Assembly: GCF_001552475.1 (NCBI RefSeq)
Contig: NZ_BCRG01000002.1
Span: 310,001 to 374,000, forward strand
Direction of reading: 5' to 3'
Source of the DNA: Microbacterium oleivorans NBRC 103075
GTDB taxonomy: Bacteria; Actinomycetota; Actinomycetes; Actinomycetales; Microbacteriaceae
Length of the DNA stretch: 64,000 bases
This document shows, piece after piece, positions 54,476 to 63,586 of the stretch; position 1 is the stretch's first letter, and every line of letters starts with the position of its first letter. Made by a program: the position numbers and the translations under genes. Under the pieces are notes generated by a model. That model saw only the letters and a list, made by a program, of their open reading frames with translations, was not told the DNA's origin and made no database searches.

Positions 54476-56323
54476 CTTCTTGTCCTTGCCCTCGACGTCG
54501 CCCGAGAGAGCGGCGATGAACGCCTCCTGGGGGACCTCGACGCGGCCGACCATCTTCATGCGCTTCTTGCCCTCTTTCTGCTTCTCGAGCAGCTTGCGCT
54601 TGCGGCTGATGTCACCGCCGTAGCACTTGGCGAGGACGTCCTTGCGGATCGCGCTGATGTTCTCCCGGGCGATGATGCGCGCGCCGATGGCGGCCTGGAT
54701 CGGCACCTCGAACTGCTGCCGCGGGATCAGCTTGCGGAGGCGCTCGGTCATCAGCGTGCCGTAGGCGTAGGCCTTCTCACGGTGGACGATCGAGCTGAAC
54801 GCGTCGACCTTCTCGCCCTGGAGGAGGATGTCGACCTTCACGAGGTCGGCGGTCTGCGAGCCCGCCGGCTCGTAGTCGAGGCTCGCGTAGCCCTGCGTCT
54901 TGGACTTCAGGTGGTCGAAGAAGTCGAACACGATCTCGCCGAGCGGCATGTTGTAGCGGAGCTCGACACGGTCCTCGCTGAGGTAGTCCATGCCCAGGAG
55001 CGTCCCGCGACGGGACTGGCAGAGCTCCATGACCGTGCCGACATAGTCCTTCGGCAAGAGGATGCCGACCTTGACCACCGGCTCGGACACCTCCGCGACC
55101 CGGCCATCCGGGTACTCCGACGGGTTCGTCACCGTGACCGTCTCGTTGGTGTCGGTCGTGACCGTGTACGTCACCGACGGCGCCGTGGTGATGAGGTCGA
55201 GATCGAACTCGCGCGAGAGACGCTCGGTGATGATCTCGAGGTGCAGGAGACCGAGGAAACCGCAGCGGAAGCCGAAGCCGAGGGCGACGGACGTCTCGGG
55301 CTCGTACTGCAGCGAGGCGTCCGAGAGCTTCAGTTTGTCGAGGGCCTCGCGGAGGACGGCGTAGTCGCTACCGTCGATCGGGTAGATCCCCGAGAACACC
55401 ATCGGCTTCGGATCGGTGTACCCGGAGAGGGCCTCTGTCGCGGGCTTCCGGTGGTTCGTGATCGTGTCGCCGACCTTTGACTGACGGACATCCTTCACGC
55501 CCGTGATCAGGTAGCCGACCTCGCCGACGCCGAGCCCCTTGGTGGGCACCGGCTCCGGGCTCGACACACCGATCTCCAGGAGGTCGTGTGCGGCGCGCGT
55601 CGACATCATCTGGATCCGCTCGCGCGGCTCGAGCTTGCCGTCGATCATGCGGACGTAGGTGACGACGCCGCGGTAGGCGTCGTAGACGGAGTCGAAGATC
55701 ATCGCTCGGGCGGGAGCGTCGGCGTCGCCCTGCGGGGCCGGGATGCGCTCGACGATGCGGTCGAGCAGTTCCTCGACGCCGATGCCCGTCTTGCCGCTGA
55801 CCTTGAGGACGTCGGCGGGGTCACCGCCGATGAGGTTCGCGAGCTCGGCCGCGTACTTCTCCGGGTCGGCCGCGGGCAGATCGATCTTGTTGAGGACCGG
55901 GATGATCTCGAGGTCGTTCTCGAGCGCCAGGTAGAGGTTCGCCAGCGTCTGCGCCTCGATGCCCTGCGCGGCGTCAACGAGAAGAATGGCGCCCTCGCAT
56001 GCGGCGAGCGAGCGGCTGACCTCGTACGTGAAGTCGACGTGGCCCGGGGTGTCGATCATGTTCAGGGCGAACGTGCCGGCGTCGGTGGTCCACGGCATCC
56101 GGACCGCCTGGCTCTTGATCGTGATGCCGCGCTCGCGCTCGATGTCCATGCGGTCGAGGTACTGAGCGCGCATGTCGCGGTCCGAGACCACGCCGGTGAT
56201 CTGCAGCATGCGATCGGCCAGGGTGGACTTGCCGTGGTCGATGTGGGCGATGATGCAGAAATTGCGGAGCTGCGCGGGCGGCGTGGCCGCGGGCTGCAGG
56301 GGCGTGAGAGAGCGGGGTGACAT
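54473..56323 (-). CDS. lepA: Elongation factor 4 (LepA)
   Basis: 616 residues; ribosome-dependent GTPase that back-translocates or aids initiation. G1 AHIDHGKST (26-34), [28 protein letters not shown], and the LepA-specific C-terminal domain with [46 protein letters not shown] in outline. ATG 56323 lies 9 nt after TAGACT, leaving at most a few nucleotides of leader. First gene of lepA-DUF1990-hemW. Confidence 0.97.
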   Translation of the reverse strand: MSPRSLTPLQPAATPPAQLRNFCIIAHIDHGKSTLADRMLQITGVVSDRDMRAQYLDRMDIERERGITIKSQAVRMPWTTDAGTFALNMIDTPGHVDFTYEVSRSLAACEGAILLVDAAQGIEAQTLANLYLALENDLEIIPVLNKIDLPAADPEKYAAELANLIGGDPADVLKVSGKTGIGVEELLDRIVERIPAPQGDADAPARAMIFDSVYDAYRGVVTYVRMIDGKLEPRERIQMMSTRAAHDLLEIGVSSPEPVPTKGLGVGEVGYLITGVKDVRQSKVGDTITNHRKPATEALSGYTDPKPMVFSGIYPIDGSDYAVLREALDKLKLSDASLQYEPETSVALGFGFRCGFLGLLHLEIITERLSREFDLDLITTAPSVTYTVTTDTNETVTVTNPSEYPDGRVAEVSEPVVKVGILLPKDYVGTVMELCQSRRGTLLGMDYLSEDRVELRYNMPLGEIVFDFFDHLKSKTQGYASLDYEPAGSQTADLVKVDILLQGEKVDAFSSIVHREKAYAYGTLMTERLRKLIPRQQFEVPIQAAIGARIIARENISAIRKDVLAKCYGGDISRKRKLLEKQKEGKKRMKMVGRVEVPQEAFIAALSGDVEGKDKK

Positions 56324-56332
56324 GACCAGGCG

Positions 56333-56338
56333 AGTCTA
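56333..56338 (-). promoter_or_regulatory. lepA -10 element (TAGACT)
   Basis: Minus-strand TAGACT, 9 nt before the lepA ATG. The remaining gap to the nuclease gene (56339-56535) has no gene; it holds AT-richer patches (ACAATAAC, GTTAACC) that may be promoter DNA for either side. Confidence 0.4.
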
Positions 56339-56535
56339 CCGGCGACAAGCCGGGCAGCCGCCCCGCAGATCCGGCACAATAACCGCTTGCCACGCCGACA
56401 CGCCAGCGCACCGACGCATGAGAAAGAGTTAACCGATCTGACCCTTGCGGGGCGCCCCACACCGCCCGAATGCTCAAGATGGCGGTCGGTTCCTGCGCGA
56501 TAAGCACCGCGCCCGCGCCGCCTCGGGAGAACCCT

Positions 56536-59500
56536 GTGTCGCACCCACCTGCCCCCGTGCCCGCCGCGCATCCGGTTCTCCGCCGGACCTGCGCCCTACT
56601 GACCGCCGCGACGGTGACGGCCGCGGGGCTCGCACTCGTCCCCTCTGCCGCCACGGCGGCGGTGTCGTCCGATTCGCCGCTCGTGATCTCCGAGGTCTAC
56701 GGCGGAGGCGGCAACAGCGGCGCCGCCTTCAACCGTGACTTCGTCGAACTCGCGAACACGGGTGACGAGACCATCGACCTCAGCGGCTACAGCGTGCAGT
56801 ACGCCTCGGCCGCCGGCGCCTCGTGGCAGGTCACGAAGCTCGGCGACATCGACCTCCCCGCGGGCGAGAACCTGCTGGTCGGTCAGGCACCCGGGAGCAA
56901 CACGGCGCTGGCCGGTTTCGACGCCGACGTCGACGGCACCATCGCGATGAGCGGGAGCGGCGCCAAGGTCGCCCTCGTCTCGACCGAGACGCCGCTCACG
57001 GGCAGCACCGGGATCGCGACCCTCGACCAGGTGGTCGACCTCGTCGGCTGGGGGACCACCGCGACCTCGTACGCCGGGTCGGGCCCCGCGCCCGGCACCT
57101 CCAACGGCACGAGCGTGTCGCGCGACGCCGAGGCCACCAACACGGCCGACAATGCGGCGGATTTCACCGCGGGCACCCCGACTCCCACCGGGCTCGGCGC
57201 AGACACCGACCCCGAACCCGACCCCGAGCCCCAGGTCGCAACGATCGCCGAAATCCAGGGCACGACGGATGCCTCGCCCCTGACCGGCCGCACCGTCACC
57301 ACGACCGGCGTGGTCACCGCGCACTACCCGTCCGGTGGATACAACGGCTACGTCATCCAGACGGCAGGAACCGGCGCGAGCCTGGACCTCACCACGCACA
57401 CCGCCTCCGACGCCGTCTTCGTCTACGCGCCCGGAGCGACCGGCGAGGTCGCCCTCGGCGACACCGTGACGGTCACCGGCGTCGTCTCGGAGTTCAGCGG
57501 GTTGACCGAACTCACGGTGAAGCCGGGAGCCGCCGAGATCGTCGCCGACGCGGCGGCTCCCGTTCCGGCGACCATCGGGTGGCCGAAGTCCGCCGCCGAG
57601 CGCGAGTCACTCGAGTCGATGCTCATCGCGCCGCAGGGTGAGTTCACCGTCAGCGACACCTTCAGCACCAACCGCTTCGGTGAGGTCGGCCTCGCCGCCG
57701 GCGACTCGCCGCTGCGCCAGCCGACCGACGCCGCCCGTCCGGGTAGCGACGCTGCAGCCGCTGTCGCCGCGGACAACGCCGCACGAGGCGTGCGCCTCGA
57801 CGACGGCGCCGGGCTCGACTACACGTCGGCCGCGAACCAGGCCCTGACGCCCGCGTACGTGTCGCTCACCGAGCCGGTGACGGTCGGCGCCGGCGTCACG
57901 TTCACCGAGCCGCTGATCGTCGATTACCGCAATGACTCGTGGAAGCTGAACCCGACGGCCCCGCTCGTCGGCGACGGCACCGGAACCGATGAAGTCGTCT
58001 TCGAGAACGTCCGCACCGACGCTCCCGCGAACGTCGGCGGCGACCTGTCGATCGCGTCGTTCAACGTCCTCAACTACTTCACGACCCTGGGTACCGACAC
58101 CGCGAGCTGCGAGGCGTACACCGACCGGTTCGGCGACGGCGTGACTGTCCGAGACGGCTGCGCCCAGCGCGGTGCGTGGGATGCCGCCGACCTCGCTCGT
58201 CAGCAGGCCAAGCTCGTCGATGCCATCACCTCGGTGGACGCCGGTGTGGTCGGTCTGATGGAGATCGAGAACTCGGCTGCCCTCGGAGAGAAGGCGGACG
58301 AAGCGACCTCGACCCTCGTCGCCGCGCTGAACGCGAAGGCCGGCGCCGGAACCTGGGCATTCGTGCCCTCGTCGACGGATCTGCCCCCGGCATCCGAGCA
58401 GGACGTCATCACCAACGCGATCATCTACCAGCCTGCCCTCGTCTCCCCCGTCGGCGCCGCGCGCGCCCTGGGCGACAAAAGTGCCGACGGCGAAGCATTC
58501 GGCAACGCCCGCGAGCCCATCGCGCAGGTGTTCGAACCGGCCGCCGGCGGCGCCCCGTTCCTGTTCGTCGTGAACCACTTCAAGTCGAAGGGCTCCGCCG
58601 GTCCGTGGCCCGGTGACGCCGACAGCGGCGACGGGCAGGGCTCGTCGAACGAGTCGCGTGTCCGTCAGGCCACGGCGCTCCGCGACTGGGTGACCGACAT
58701 CCAGGGCGACGTCGATGCTGTCGCGCTCGCGGGCGACTTCAACTCCTACAGCCAAGAGGACCCGCTGCAGGTGCTGTACGACGGCGGCTACTCGGACGCC
58801 GAGCAGGCGTTCGACGTCGACTCGTCGTCGTACAGCTTCTCGGGGCTGTCGGGCTCGCTCGACCACATCCTCCTCAACAAGGCGGCGCTCGCCCGTTCGA
58901 CGGATGCCGACATCTGGAACATCAATTCGGGCGAGTCGATCGCTCTGGAATACAGCCGGTTCCGCACGCACGGGACCGAGTTCTACTCCCCTGACCCGTT
59001 CCGCTCGAGCGACCACGACCCCGTGATCGTCGGGATGAAGGCGAAGGCCGCGCCGGTCCAGTTGACCCTGCTCGGCATCAACGACTTCCACGGACGGATC
59101 GACGCCAACACCGTCGCGTTTGCGGGAACCGTCGAGGAGCTGCGGAAGGCGGCATCCGGTCCGACCCTGTTCCTGTCCGCCGGCGACAACATCGGTGCGT
59201 CGCTGTTCGCGTCGTCGGTGGCGAAGGATCAGCCCACGATCGACGTGCTGAACGCGATGGACCTGAAGGCCACCGCGGTGGGCAACCACGAGTTCGACCG
59301 CGGCTTCGACGACCTGTCGGGCCGGGTCGCCGACGAACTCGACGCGCCGCTGCTGGGCGCCAACGTCTACAAGAAAGGCACCACGACCCCGGCGCTCGAC
59401 GAGTACGCGTTGCTCGACGCGGACGGTCTCACGGTCGGCGTCATCGGCGCCGTCACCGAGGAGACCCCCACACTCGTCACGCCTACCGGCATCGAATCCG

Positions 59501-61260
59501 TCGACTTCGGCGACCCCGTCGAAGCGGTGAACCGCGTCGCCGCTCAGCTGAGCGACGGCGACGAGTCCAACGGTGAAGCCGACGTGATCGTCGCGCTGTA
59601 CCACGAGGGTGCCGGAGCAGGCACGCCCGACGGCGCCTCGCTCGAGCAGGAGGTCGCTGCGGGCGGAGCCTTCGGCGCGATCATCAACGACACCTCGGCC
59701 GACGTCGATGCGATCTTCACGGGTCACACGCACAAGGAGTACGCCTGGTCGGCACCGATCCCCGGCACCGACCGCACCCGTCCCGTCGTGCAGACCGGCT
59801 CGTACGGCGCGAAGATCGGTGAGATCACCCTGACGGTGGATGCCGCCACGGGCGACGTCTCCGCGCACACCGAGCGGAACGTCGCGCGGACCACGACGCC
59901 AGCCGCCGACCTTGTGGCTGCGTACCCGCGCGTCGCGGAGGTCGACCGGATCACGAAGGCAGCCGTCGCGAACGCTGCCGCCATCGGTAACACCGAGGTC
60001 GGTCAGGTCTCCGGCGACATCACCACCGCCTACAGCGGCGGCTCGTACGTCGACGGCGTCTACACGGGCGGGACGCGTGACAACCGCGCCGCGGAGTCGA
60101 CCCTCGGCAACTCGGTCGCGAACATGCTGCGCGACAGCCTGTCGGATCTGCCGAACGGCGCCATGATCGGCGTGACGAACCCCGGCGGCCTGCGTGCCGA
60201 CCTCTTCGACACGCAGGCCGAGTTCGGCGCCAGTGCGGTCGCGGGGCTCGCCGACGGATCGGTGTCGTTCAGTCAGGCCAATGCGGTGCTGCCCTTCAAC
60301 AACACGCTGGCGCTCATCACCCTCACGGGCGAGGAGTTCACGACGATGCTCGAGCAGCAGTGGCAGCGGGATGCCGCGGGGAACGTCCCGCAGCGCCCCT
60401 ACTTGCAGCTGGGTCTGTCGGACAACGTGTCTTACACCTACGACCCGGCGCTCCCCGAGGGCGAGCGGATCACCTCCGTGACGGTCGATGGCAAGCCCAT
60501 CGACCCGGCGGGCACCTACCGAATCGGCACGTTCTCGTTCCTCGCGGCGGGCGGTGACAACTTCCGCGCCTTCACCGAGGGTGACGACTACGTCGACACG
60601 GGTCTGCTCGACTACGAGGCGTGGGTGGACCACATCGCCGACAACTCCCCCGTCGCACCGTCCTTTGCAAAGCACGCGGTGCAGGTGTCGGGTGTCCCCG
60701 AGACCGTCGCCGCCGGTGACACGGTGGCGTTCCAGGTCGCCGGGATGGATGTGACCAGCAAGGGCGCCCCGGCGAACACCGAGGTGACGGTGAGCCTGGG
60801 CGACCAGGTCCTCGGCACCGCACCGGTGTCGAGCGGCGCGGCATCCATCAGCGTCACCCTCCCTGCCGGGACTCCGGCGGGGACGGCGCGGCTCACGCTC
60901 ACCGCCGCTCCCAGCGGGACGGTCGTGCAGGTGCCGGTCACCGTCGAAGAGGCTGCAGAGCCCGCCGCGGCAACCCGCACCACTCTCATCGCGCTGCCCC
61001 CGGTGCACATCAACCGGATCCTGCCCGCGACGCTTCTGGCGATCGTCACGCAGGAGGGCGGCCGCGCCGAGGGCATCGTCGAGTTCCGCGAGGGCGACAA
61101 GGTGATCGCCACCGTGGAGGTGCGGCGCGGGTTCGCCACGACGACACTCGGCCGCCTGTCCCGAGGGACGCACGCGTACACCGCGACGTTCGTCCCGAAG
61201 GATCCGAAGGTCGCCGAGGGATCGGTGAGCAACCGGGCATCGGTGCGCGTCCTGTTCTGA
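56536..61260 (+). CDS. Secreted ExeM/NucH-type nuclease fused to 5'-nucleotidase
   Basis: 1574 residues from GTG 56536 (GGGAG 6 nt upstream). Signal peptide about 1-42 (LLTAATVTAAGLALVPSAATAA). Then a lamin-tail domain (about 47-215, ISEVYGGGGNSGAAFNRDFVEL), a NucH-type OB-fold domain (about 235-340), an endonuclease/exonuclease/phosphatase domain (about 500-835, SFNVLNYF, MEIENS, AGDFNSY, SSDHDPV), a metallophosphatase (about 843-1110, GINDFHGR, GDN, GNHEFDRG, GHTH) and 5'-nucleotidase C-terminal domain (about 1125-1365, NPGGLRADL, AAGGDNFR). Two Ig-like modules end it (about 1380-1470 and 1480-1574). No LPxTG or C-terminal helix, so it is released or held non-covalently. It could cut DNA and dephosphorylate the products in one chain. 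Confidence 0.93.
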   Translation: MSHPPAPVPAAHPVLRRTCALLTAATVTAAGLALVPSAATAAVSSDSPLVISEVYGGGGNSGAAFNRDFVELANTGDETIDLSGYSVQYASAAGASWQVTKLGDIDLPAGENLLVGQAPGSNTALAGFDADVDGTIAMSGSGAKVALVSTETPLTGSTGIATLDQVVDLVGWGTTATSYAGSGPAPGTSNGTSVSRDAEATNTADNAADFTAGTPTPTGLGADTDPEPDPEPQVATIAEIQGTTDASPLTGRTVTTTGVVTAHYPSGGYNGYVIQTAGTGASLDLTTHTASDAVFVYAPGATGEVALGDTVTVTGVVSEFSGLTELTVKPGAAEIVADAAAPVPATIGWPKSAAERESLESMLIAPQGEFTVSDTFSTNRFGEVGLAAGDSPLRQPTDAARPGSDAAAAVAADNAARGVRLDDGAGLDYTSAANQALTPAYVSLTEPVTVGAGVTFTEPLIVDYRNDSWKLNPTAPLVGDGTGTDEVVFENVRTDAPANVGGDLSIASFNVLNYFTTLGTDTASCEAYTDRFGDGVTVRDGCAQRGAWDAADLARQQAKLVDAITSVDAGVVGLMEIENSAALGEKADEATSTLVAALNAKAGAGTWAFVPSSTDLPPASEQDVITNAIIYQPALVSPVGAARALGDKSADGEAFGNAREPIAQVFEPAAGGAPFLFVVNHFKSKGSAGPWPGDADSGDGQGSSNESRVRQATALRDWVTDIQGDVDAVALAGDFNSYSQEDPLQVLYDGGYSDAEQAFDVDSSSYSFSGLSGSLDHILLNKAALARSTDADIWNINSGESIALEYSRFRTHGTEFYSPDPFRSSDHDPVIVGMKAKAAPVQLTLLGINDFHGRIDANTVAFAGTVEELRKAASGPTLFLSAGDNIGASLFASSVAKDQPTIDVLNAMDLKATAVGNHEFDRGFDDLSGRVADELDAPLLGANVYKKGTTTPALDEYALLDADGLTVGVIGAVTEETPTLVTPTGIESVDFGDPVEAVNRVAAQLSDGDESNGEADVIVALYHEGAGAGTPDGASLEQEVAAGGAFGAIINDTSADVDAIFTGHTHKEYAWSAPIPGTDRTRPVVQTGSYGAKIGEITLTVDAATGDVSAHTERNVARTTTPAADLVAAYPRVAEVDRITKAAVANAAAIGNTEVGQVSGDITTAYSGGSYVDGVYTGGTRDNRAAESTLGNSVANMLRDSLSDLPNGAMIGVTNPGGLRADLFDTQAEFGASAVAGLADGSVSFSQANAVLPFNNTLALITLTGEEFTTMLEQQWQRDAAGNVPQRPYLQLGLSDNVSYTYDPALPEGERITSVTVDGKPIDPAGTYRIGTFSFLAAGGDNFRAFTEGDDYVDTGLLDYEAWVDHIADNSPVAPSFAKHAVQVSGVPETVAAGDTVAFQVAGMDVTSKGAPANTEVTVSLGDQVLGTAPVSSGAASISVTLPAGTPAGTARLTLTAAPSGTVVQVPVTVEEAAEPAAATRTTLIALPPVHINRILPATLLAIVTQEGGRAEGIVEFREGDKVIATVEVRRGFATTTLGRLSRGTHAYTATFVPKDPKVAEGSVSNRASVRVLF

Positions 61261-61275
61261 TCGGACGACGACGAG

Positions 61276-61305
61276 GCGGGGGCGGGTCTTCGGATCCGCC
61301 CCCGC
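61276..61305 (+). terminator. Terminator of the nuclease gene
   Basis: 13-bp stem (61276-61288 with 61293-61305, one G-T pair) capped by a TTCG tetraloop, an extra-stable C(TTCG)G loop; T-poor tail. Confidence 0.8.
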
Positions 61306-61334
61306 TGTCACGTCTTCCCTCGCTCGCGGATTCG

Positions 61335-61340
61335 TAGGCT
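61335..61340 (+). promoter_or_regulatory. Leaderless -10 element (TAGGCT)
   Basis: TAGGCT, 6 nt (GGGGGC), ATG of the hydrolase gene at 61347. Confidence 0.6.
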
Positions 61341-61346
61341 GGGGGC

Positions 61347-62081
61347 ATGACGCCTCAGGTCGTGTTCGTCCACGGCATCCGAACCTCTGCCTCGATGTGG
61401 CGCGCCCAGGTCGAGCACCTGACTGCGGCGGGCATCGGCGCCCATGCGCTGGACCTCCCGGGGCACGGCACCCGCATGAACGAGACCTTCACACTGGACG
61501 GAGCGTTCGAGACGATCGACCGAGCGGTGAGGGATGCCGCGACTCGGGGGCCCGTCCTGCTCGTCGCGCACTCGATGGGCGGACTCCTCTCGATCCAGTA
61601 CACGGGGTGCGAGGATCCGCCGCCCGTGGACGCCTTCATCGCGGCGAGCTGCACCGCGATCCCGCGCGGCCCAGGACTCGCGATCTATCGCACGCTCGCG
61701 CGCGGCTTCAATCGGCTTCCCGGGCGCGGACAGGCCCTGACCGATATGGTCCTCGACCGCACGCTGCCCCCCGAGACGCGCACCGATTTCGGTGCGGGGG
61801 GCTACGCATACGACATGCAGGACGTCGCGCTCCGAAGTCTCTCGGTCCTCGACCTCGTCACTGCCGTGGCGCGGATCTCGGTGCCGACGTGGTTCGTGAA
61901 CGGACAGTGGGATCAGCTCCGTTCGAATGAGCGCCTGTTCACGGCGCTGAATCCCGACGCGGAACTCATCGTGGTGCCGCGCACGTCGCATCTCGTGACC
62001 GCGATGCGACCTCGCGTGTTCAACGCCGTGATCGGCCTGGCGCTCGCGACGATGGAGCGAGCGCGGTCGGCTTCGGGATGA
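61347..62081 (+). CDS. Alpha/beta hydrolase
   Basis: 244 residues. VFVHGIRTSASMW carries the oxyanion HG, LDLPGHGTR follows, the nucleophile elbow is AHSMGG (Ser76 in VAHSMGGLLSIQY), the acid is in WFVNGQWDQLRSNERL, and the His in RTSHLV. Cytoplasmic, no signal. Specificity (esterase, lipase or other) cannot be told. Stands alone between the nuclease and rpsT. Confidence 0.88.
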   Translation: MTPQVVFVHGIRTSASMWRAQVEHLTAAGIGAHALDLPGHGTRMNETFTLDGAFETIDRAVRDAATRGPVLLVAHSMGGLLSIQYTGCEDPPPVDAFIAASCTAIPRGPGLAIYRTLARGFNRLPGRGQALTDMVLDRTLPPETRTDFGAGGYAYDMQDVALRSLSVLDLVTAVARISVPTWFVNGQWDQLRSNERLFTALNPDAELIVVPRTSHLVTAMRPRVFNAVIGLALATMERARSASG

Positions 62082-62094
62082 GCCCCGGACCTGA

Positions 62095-62207
62095 TAAGAT
62101 CAGTTTTTGGCTTGCGTGTGGGTTCCTCCCTCACACGACCGCTGAGCGACAGCCCTCTTCTGTCGCCGGCACATCCACCTGTACCTCGAACGAAAGATAC
62201 GTCGAAC
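62095..62207 (+). promoter_or_regulatory. rpsT promoter and structured leader
   Basis: TAAGAT (62095-62100) is a candidate -10, giving a leader of about 100 nt. It contains two hairpins: CGTGTGGG (62115-62122) with a bulged partner to 62137, and a perfect 7-bp stem 62146-62152/62160-62166. Structured leaders of ribosomal-protein genes often bind the protein itself. The overlapping CTGAT-AAG-ATCAG plus TTTTT could instead end the hydrolase transcript. Confidence 0.45.
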
Positions 62208-62468
62208 GTGGCGAACATCAAGTCGCAGATCAAGCGCAACAAGACCAACGAGAAGGCCCGCGAGCGGAACAAGGCCGTCAAGAGCGAGCTGCGGACCGTT
62301 GTCCGTCAGACCCGCGCGGCCATCTCGGCCGGCGACAAGGCCGCCGCCGAGAAGGCTCTGCTGAAGGCGACCAAGAAGCTCGACAAGGCCGTCAGCAAGG
62401 GCGTCATCCACGAGAACCAGGCGGCCAACCGCAAGTCCTCGATCGCCAAGCAGGTCGCCGCTCTCTGA
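62208..62468 (+). CDS. rpsT: 30S ribosomal protein S20
   Basis: 86 residues, strongly basic three-helix protein that binds 16S rRNA early in assembly: [21 protein letters not shown] at the N-terminus and [17 protein letters not shown] at the C-terminus are classic. GTG 62208 fits the family N-terminus; the ribosome site (AAAGAT, distant) is weak. Convergent with holA, sharing a terminator. Confidence 0.97.
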   Translation: MANIKSQIKRNKTNEKARERNKAVKSELRTVVRQTRAAISAGDKAAAEKALLKATKKLDKAVSKGVIHENQAANRKSSIAKQVAAL

Positions 62469-62485
62469 GCCGCGCACGCTGAGCT

Positions 62486-62524
62486 ACGACGAAGGCCCGT
62501 CCCGAAGGGATGGGCCTTCGTCGT
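62486..62524. terminator. Bidirectional terminator between rpsT and holA
   Basis: 18-bp stem (62486-62503 with 62507-62524, one G-T pair) and a 3-nt GAA loop, followed by TTCC on the plus strand. Confidence 0.85.
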
Positions 62525-62539
62525 TTCCGGCTTCAGGCG

Positions 62540-63574
62540 TCAGGTGCCGTAGGGCGCGCGCGTGGCGACGACCGTGACCAGCCGCTCGACCGCGAAGACG
62601 GGGTCGCGTGACGCGCCCTTGACCTCGGCATCCGCTCGCGCGGCCGCTTGGATCGCGATGCCGAGCGAAGATTCGGTCCACCCGGCCAGGTCACGGCGCG
62701 CGCGATCGACCTGCCAGTCCTTCATGCCGATGCGCGCCGCGAGAGCTGCGGAGGGCTCGCGGGTGCCGGCGACGCGCGCCATCGTGCGGAGCTTCGAAGC
62801 GATCGCCGCCACCATCGGGACGGGATCGGCGCCGGAGGACAGCGCGTGGCGGAGCGTGACGAGGGCATCGCCGTAGCGGCCGGCGATCGCGGTGTCGGCG
62901 ACGGCGAACGCGGTCGTCTCGACGCGACCGCCGTAGTAGCGGGCGACGACCTGCTCGGTGATGTCACCCTCGACGTCGGAGATGAGCTGCTGGCAGGCCG
63001 CCGCGAGCTCCGTGAGATCGTCGGCGAAGGCCGAGACGAGGGCGCGGAGGGCGGGAGGCGCGATCCGGCGCTTGGTGGCCTGGAACTCCCCCGCCGCGAA
63101 GTCGAACCGGTCGGAGTCCCGTTTGACGGCGGGGCAGGCGATCTCGACGCCGCCGCCGGCACCCGACCGGATGGCGTCGAGCAGCTTTTTGCCTCGGACG
63201 CTCGCACCGGTGTGGCGCAGGACGATGGTCGCGCCGTCCTGCGGGGCCTCGAGGTAGCGGATCGCTTCGGCGAGGAAGGCGTCGGAGCACTTCTCGACAC
63301 CTGAAACACGGACGAGGCGCGGCTCGCCGAACAGCGACGGTGAGGAGACCGCGAAGAGGGTGCCGGGCGCGTAGTCGTCGGCGCGGACGTCGGTCACTTC
63401 GAGACTCGGATCCTCCGCACGGAGGTATTCACGGATGCCGGCGGTCGCCCGCTCGGCGCAGATCTCCTCGGGGCCTGAGATCAGGACGAGGGGCGCCGGC
63501 TGCGGGGACCGCCAGGAGATCTGCGGGATCGCCGACTTGGTCGCCTTCGCGGCGGGACGACGGGGGCTCGGCAT
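62540..63574 (-). CDS. holA: DNA polymerase III subunit delta
   Basis: 344 residues; clamp-loader subunit that opens the beta clamp. N-terminal segment PLVLISGPEEICAERA and the beta-interacting stretch SSPSLFGEPRLVRVSGVEK match HolA, as do the helical C-terminal repeats (ALVTLRHALSSGADPVPMVAAIASKLRTM in outline). ATG 63574 is 6 nt after TAGGCT on the minus strand, so a leaderless start is likely. The basic N-terminal extension (about 15 residues) is common in actinobacteria. Confidence 0.94.
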   Translation of the reverse strand: MPSPRRPAAKATKSAIPQISWRSPQPAPLVLISGPEEICAERATAGIREYLRAEDPSLEVTDVRADDYAPGTLFAVSSPSLFGEPRLVRVSGVEKCSDAFLAEAIRYLEAPQDGATIVLRHTGASVRGKKLLDAIRSGAGGGVEIACPAVKRDSDRFDFAAGEFQATKRRIAPPALRALVSAFADDLTELAAACQQLISDVEGDITEQVVARYYGGRVETTAFAVADTAIAGRYGDALVTLRHALSSGADPVPMVAAIASKLRTMARVAGTREPSAALAARIGMKDWQVDRARRDLAGWTESSLGIAIQAAARADAEVKGASRDPVFAVERLVTVVATRAPYGT

Positions 63575-63580
63575 GGTTCC

Positions 63581-63586
63581 AGCCTA
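63581..63586 (-). promoter_or_regulatory. Leaderless -10 element sharing an upstream stop codon
   Basis: Minus-strand TAGGCT at 63586-63581; its TAG is the stop codon of the Pr6Pr gene (63586-63584). Six nt later is the holA ATG. Confidence 0.6.

Noticed and set aside
56428-56443. GTTAACC...TGACC before the nuclease gene, considered as a PhoP (PHO) box.
   Set aside because: The half-matches are 9 bp apart instead of the 11-bp repeat period and the second is poor; too weak to claim.
57607-61311. A very long open frame on the minus strand opposite the nuclease gene (over 1200 codons).
   Set aside because: Such antisense frames arise in high-GC genes because third-position G/C removes stops from the complement; the encoded protein is low-complexity and the plus-strand domains are unambiguous. 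The same applies to the minus-strand frame opposite aceE (19036-22080) and plus-strand frames opposite glnE, glnA2 and leuA.
62090-62108. CTGAT-AAG-ATCAG followed by TTTTT, considered as a rho-independent terminator of the hydrolase gene.
   Set aside because: The 5-bp AT-containing stem with a 3-nt loop is far weaker than the other terminators here, and the same bases fit the rpsT -10; kept only as an alternative reading.
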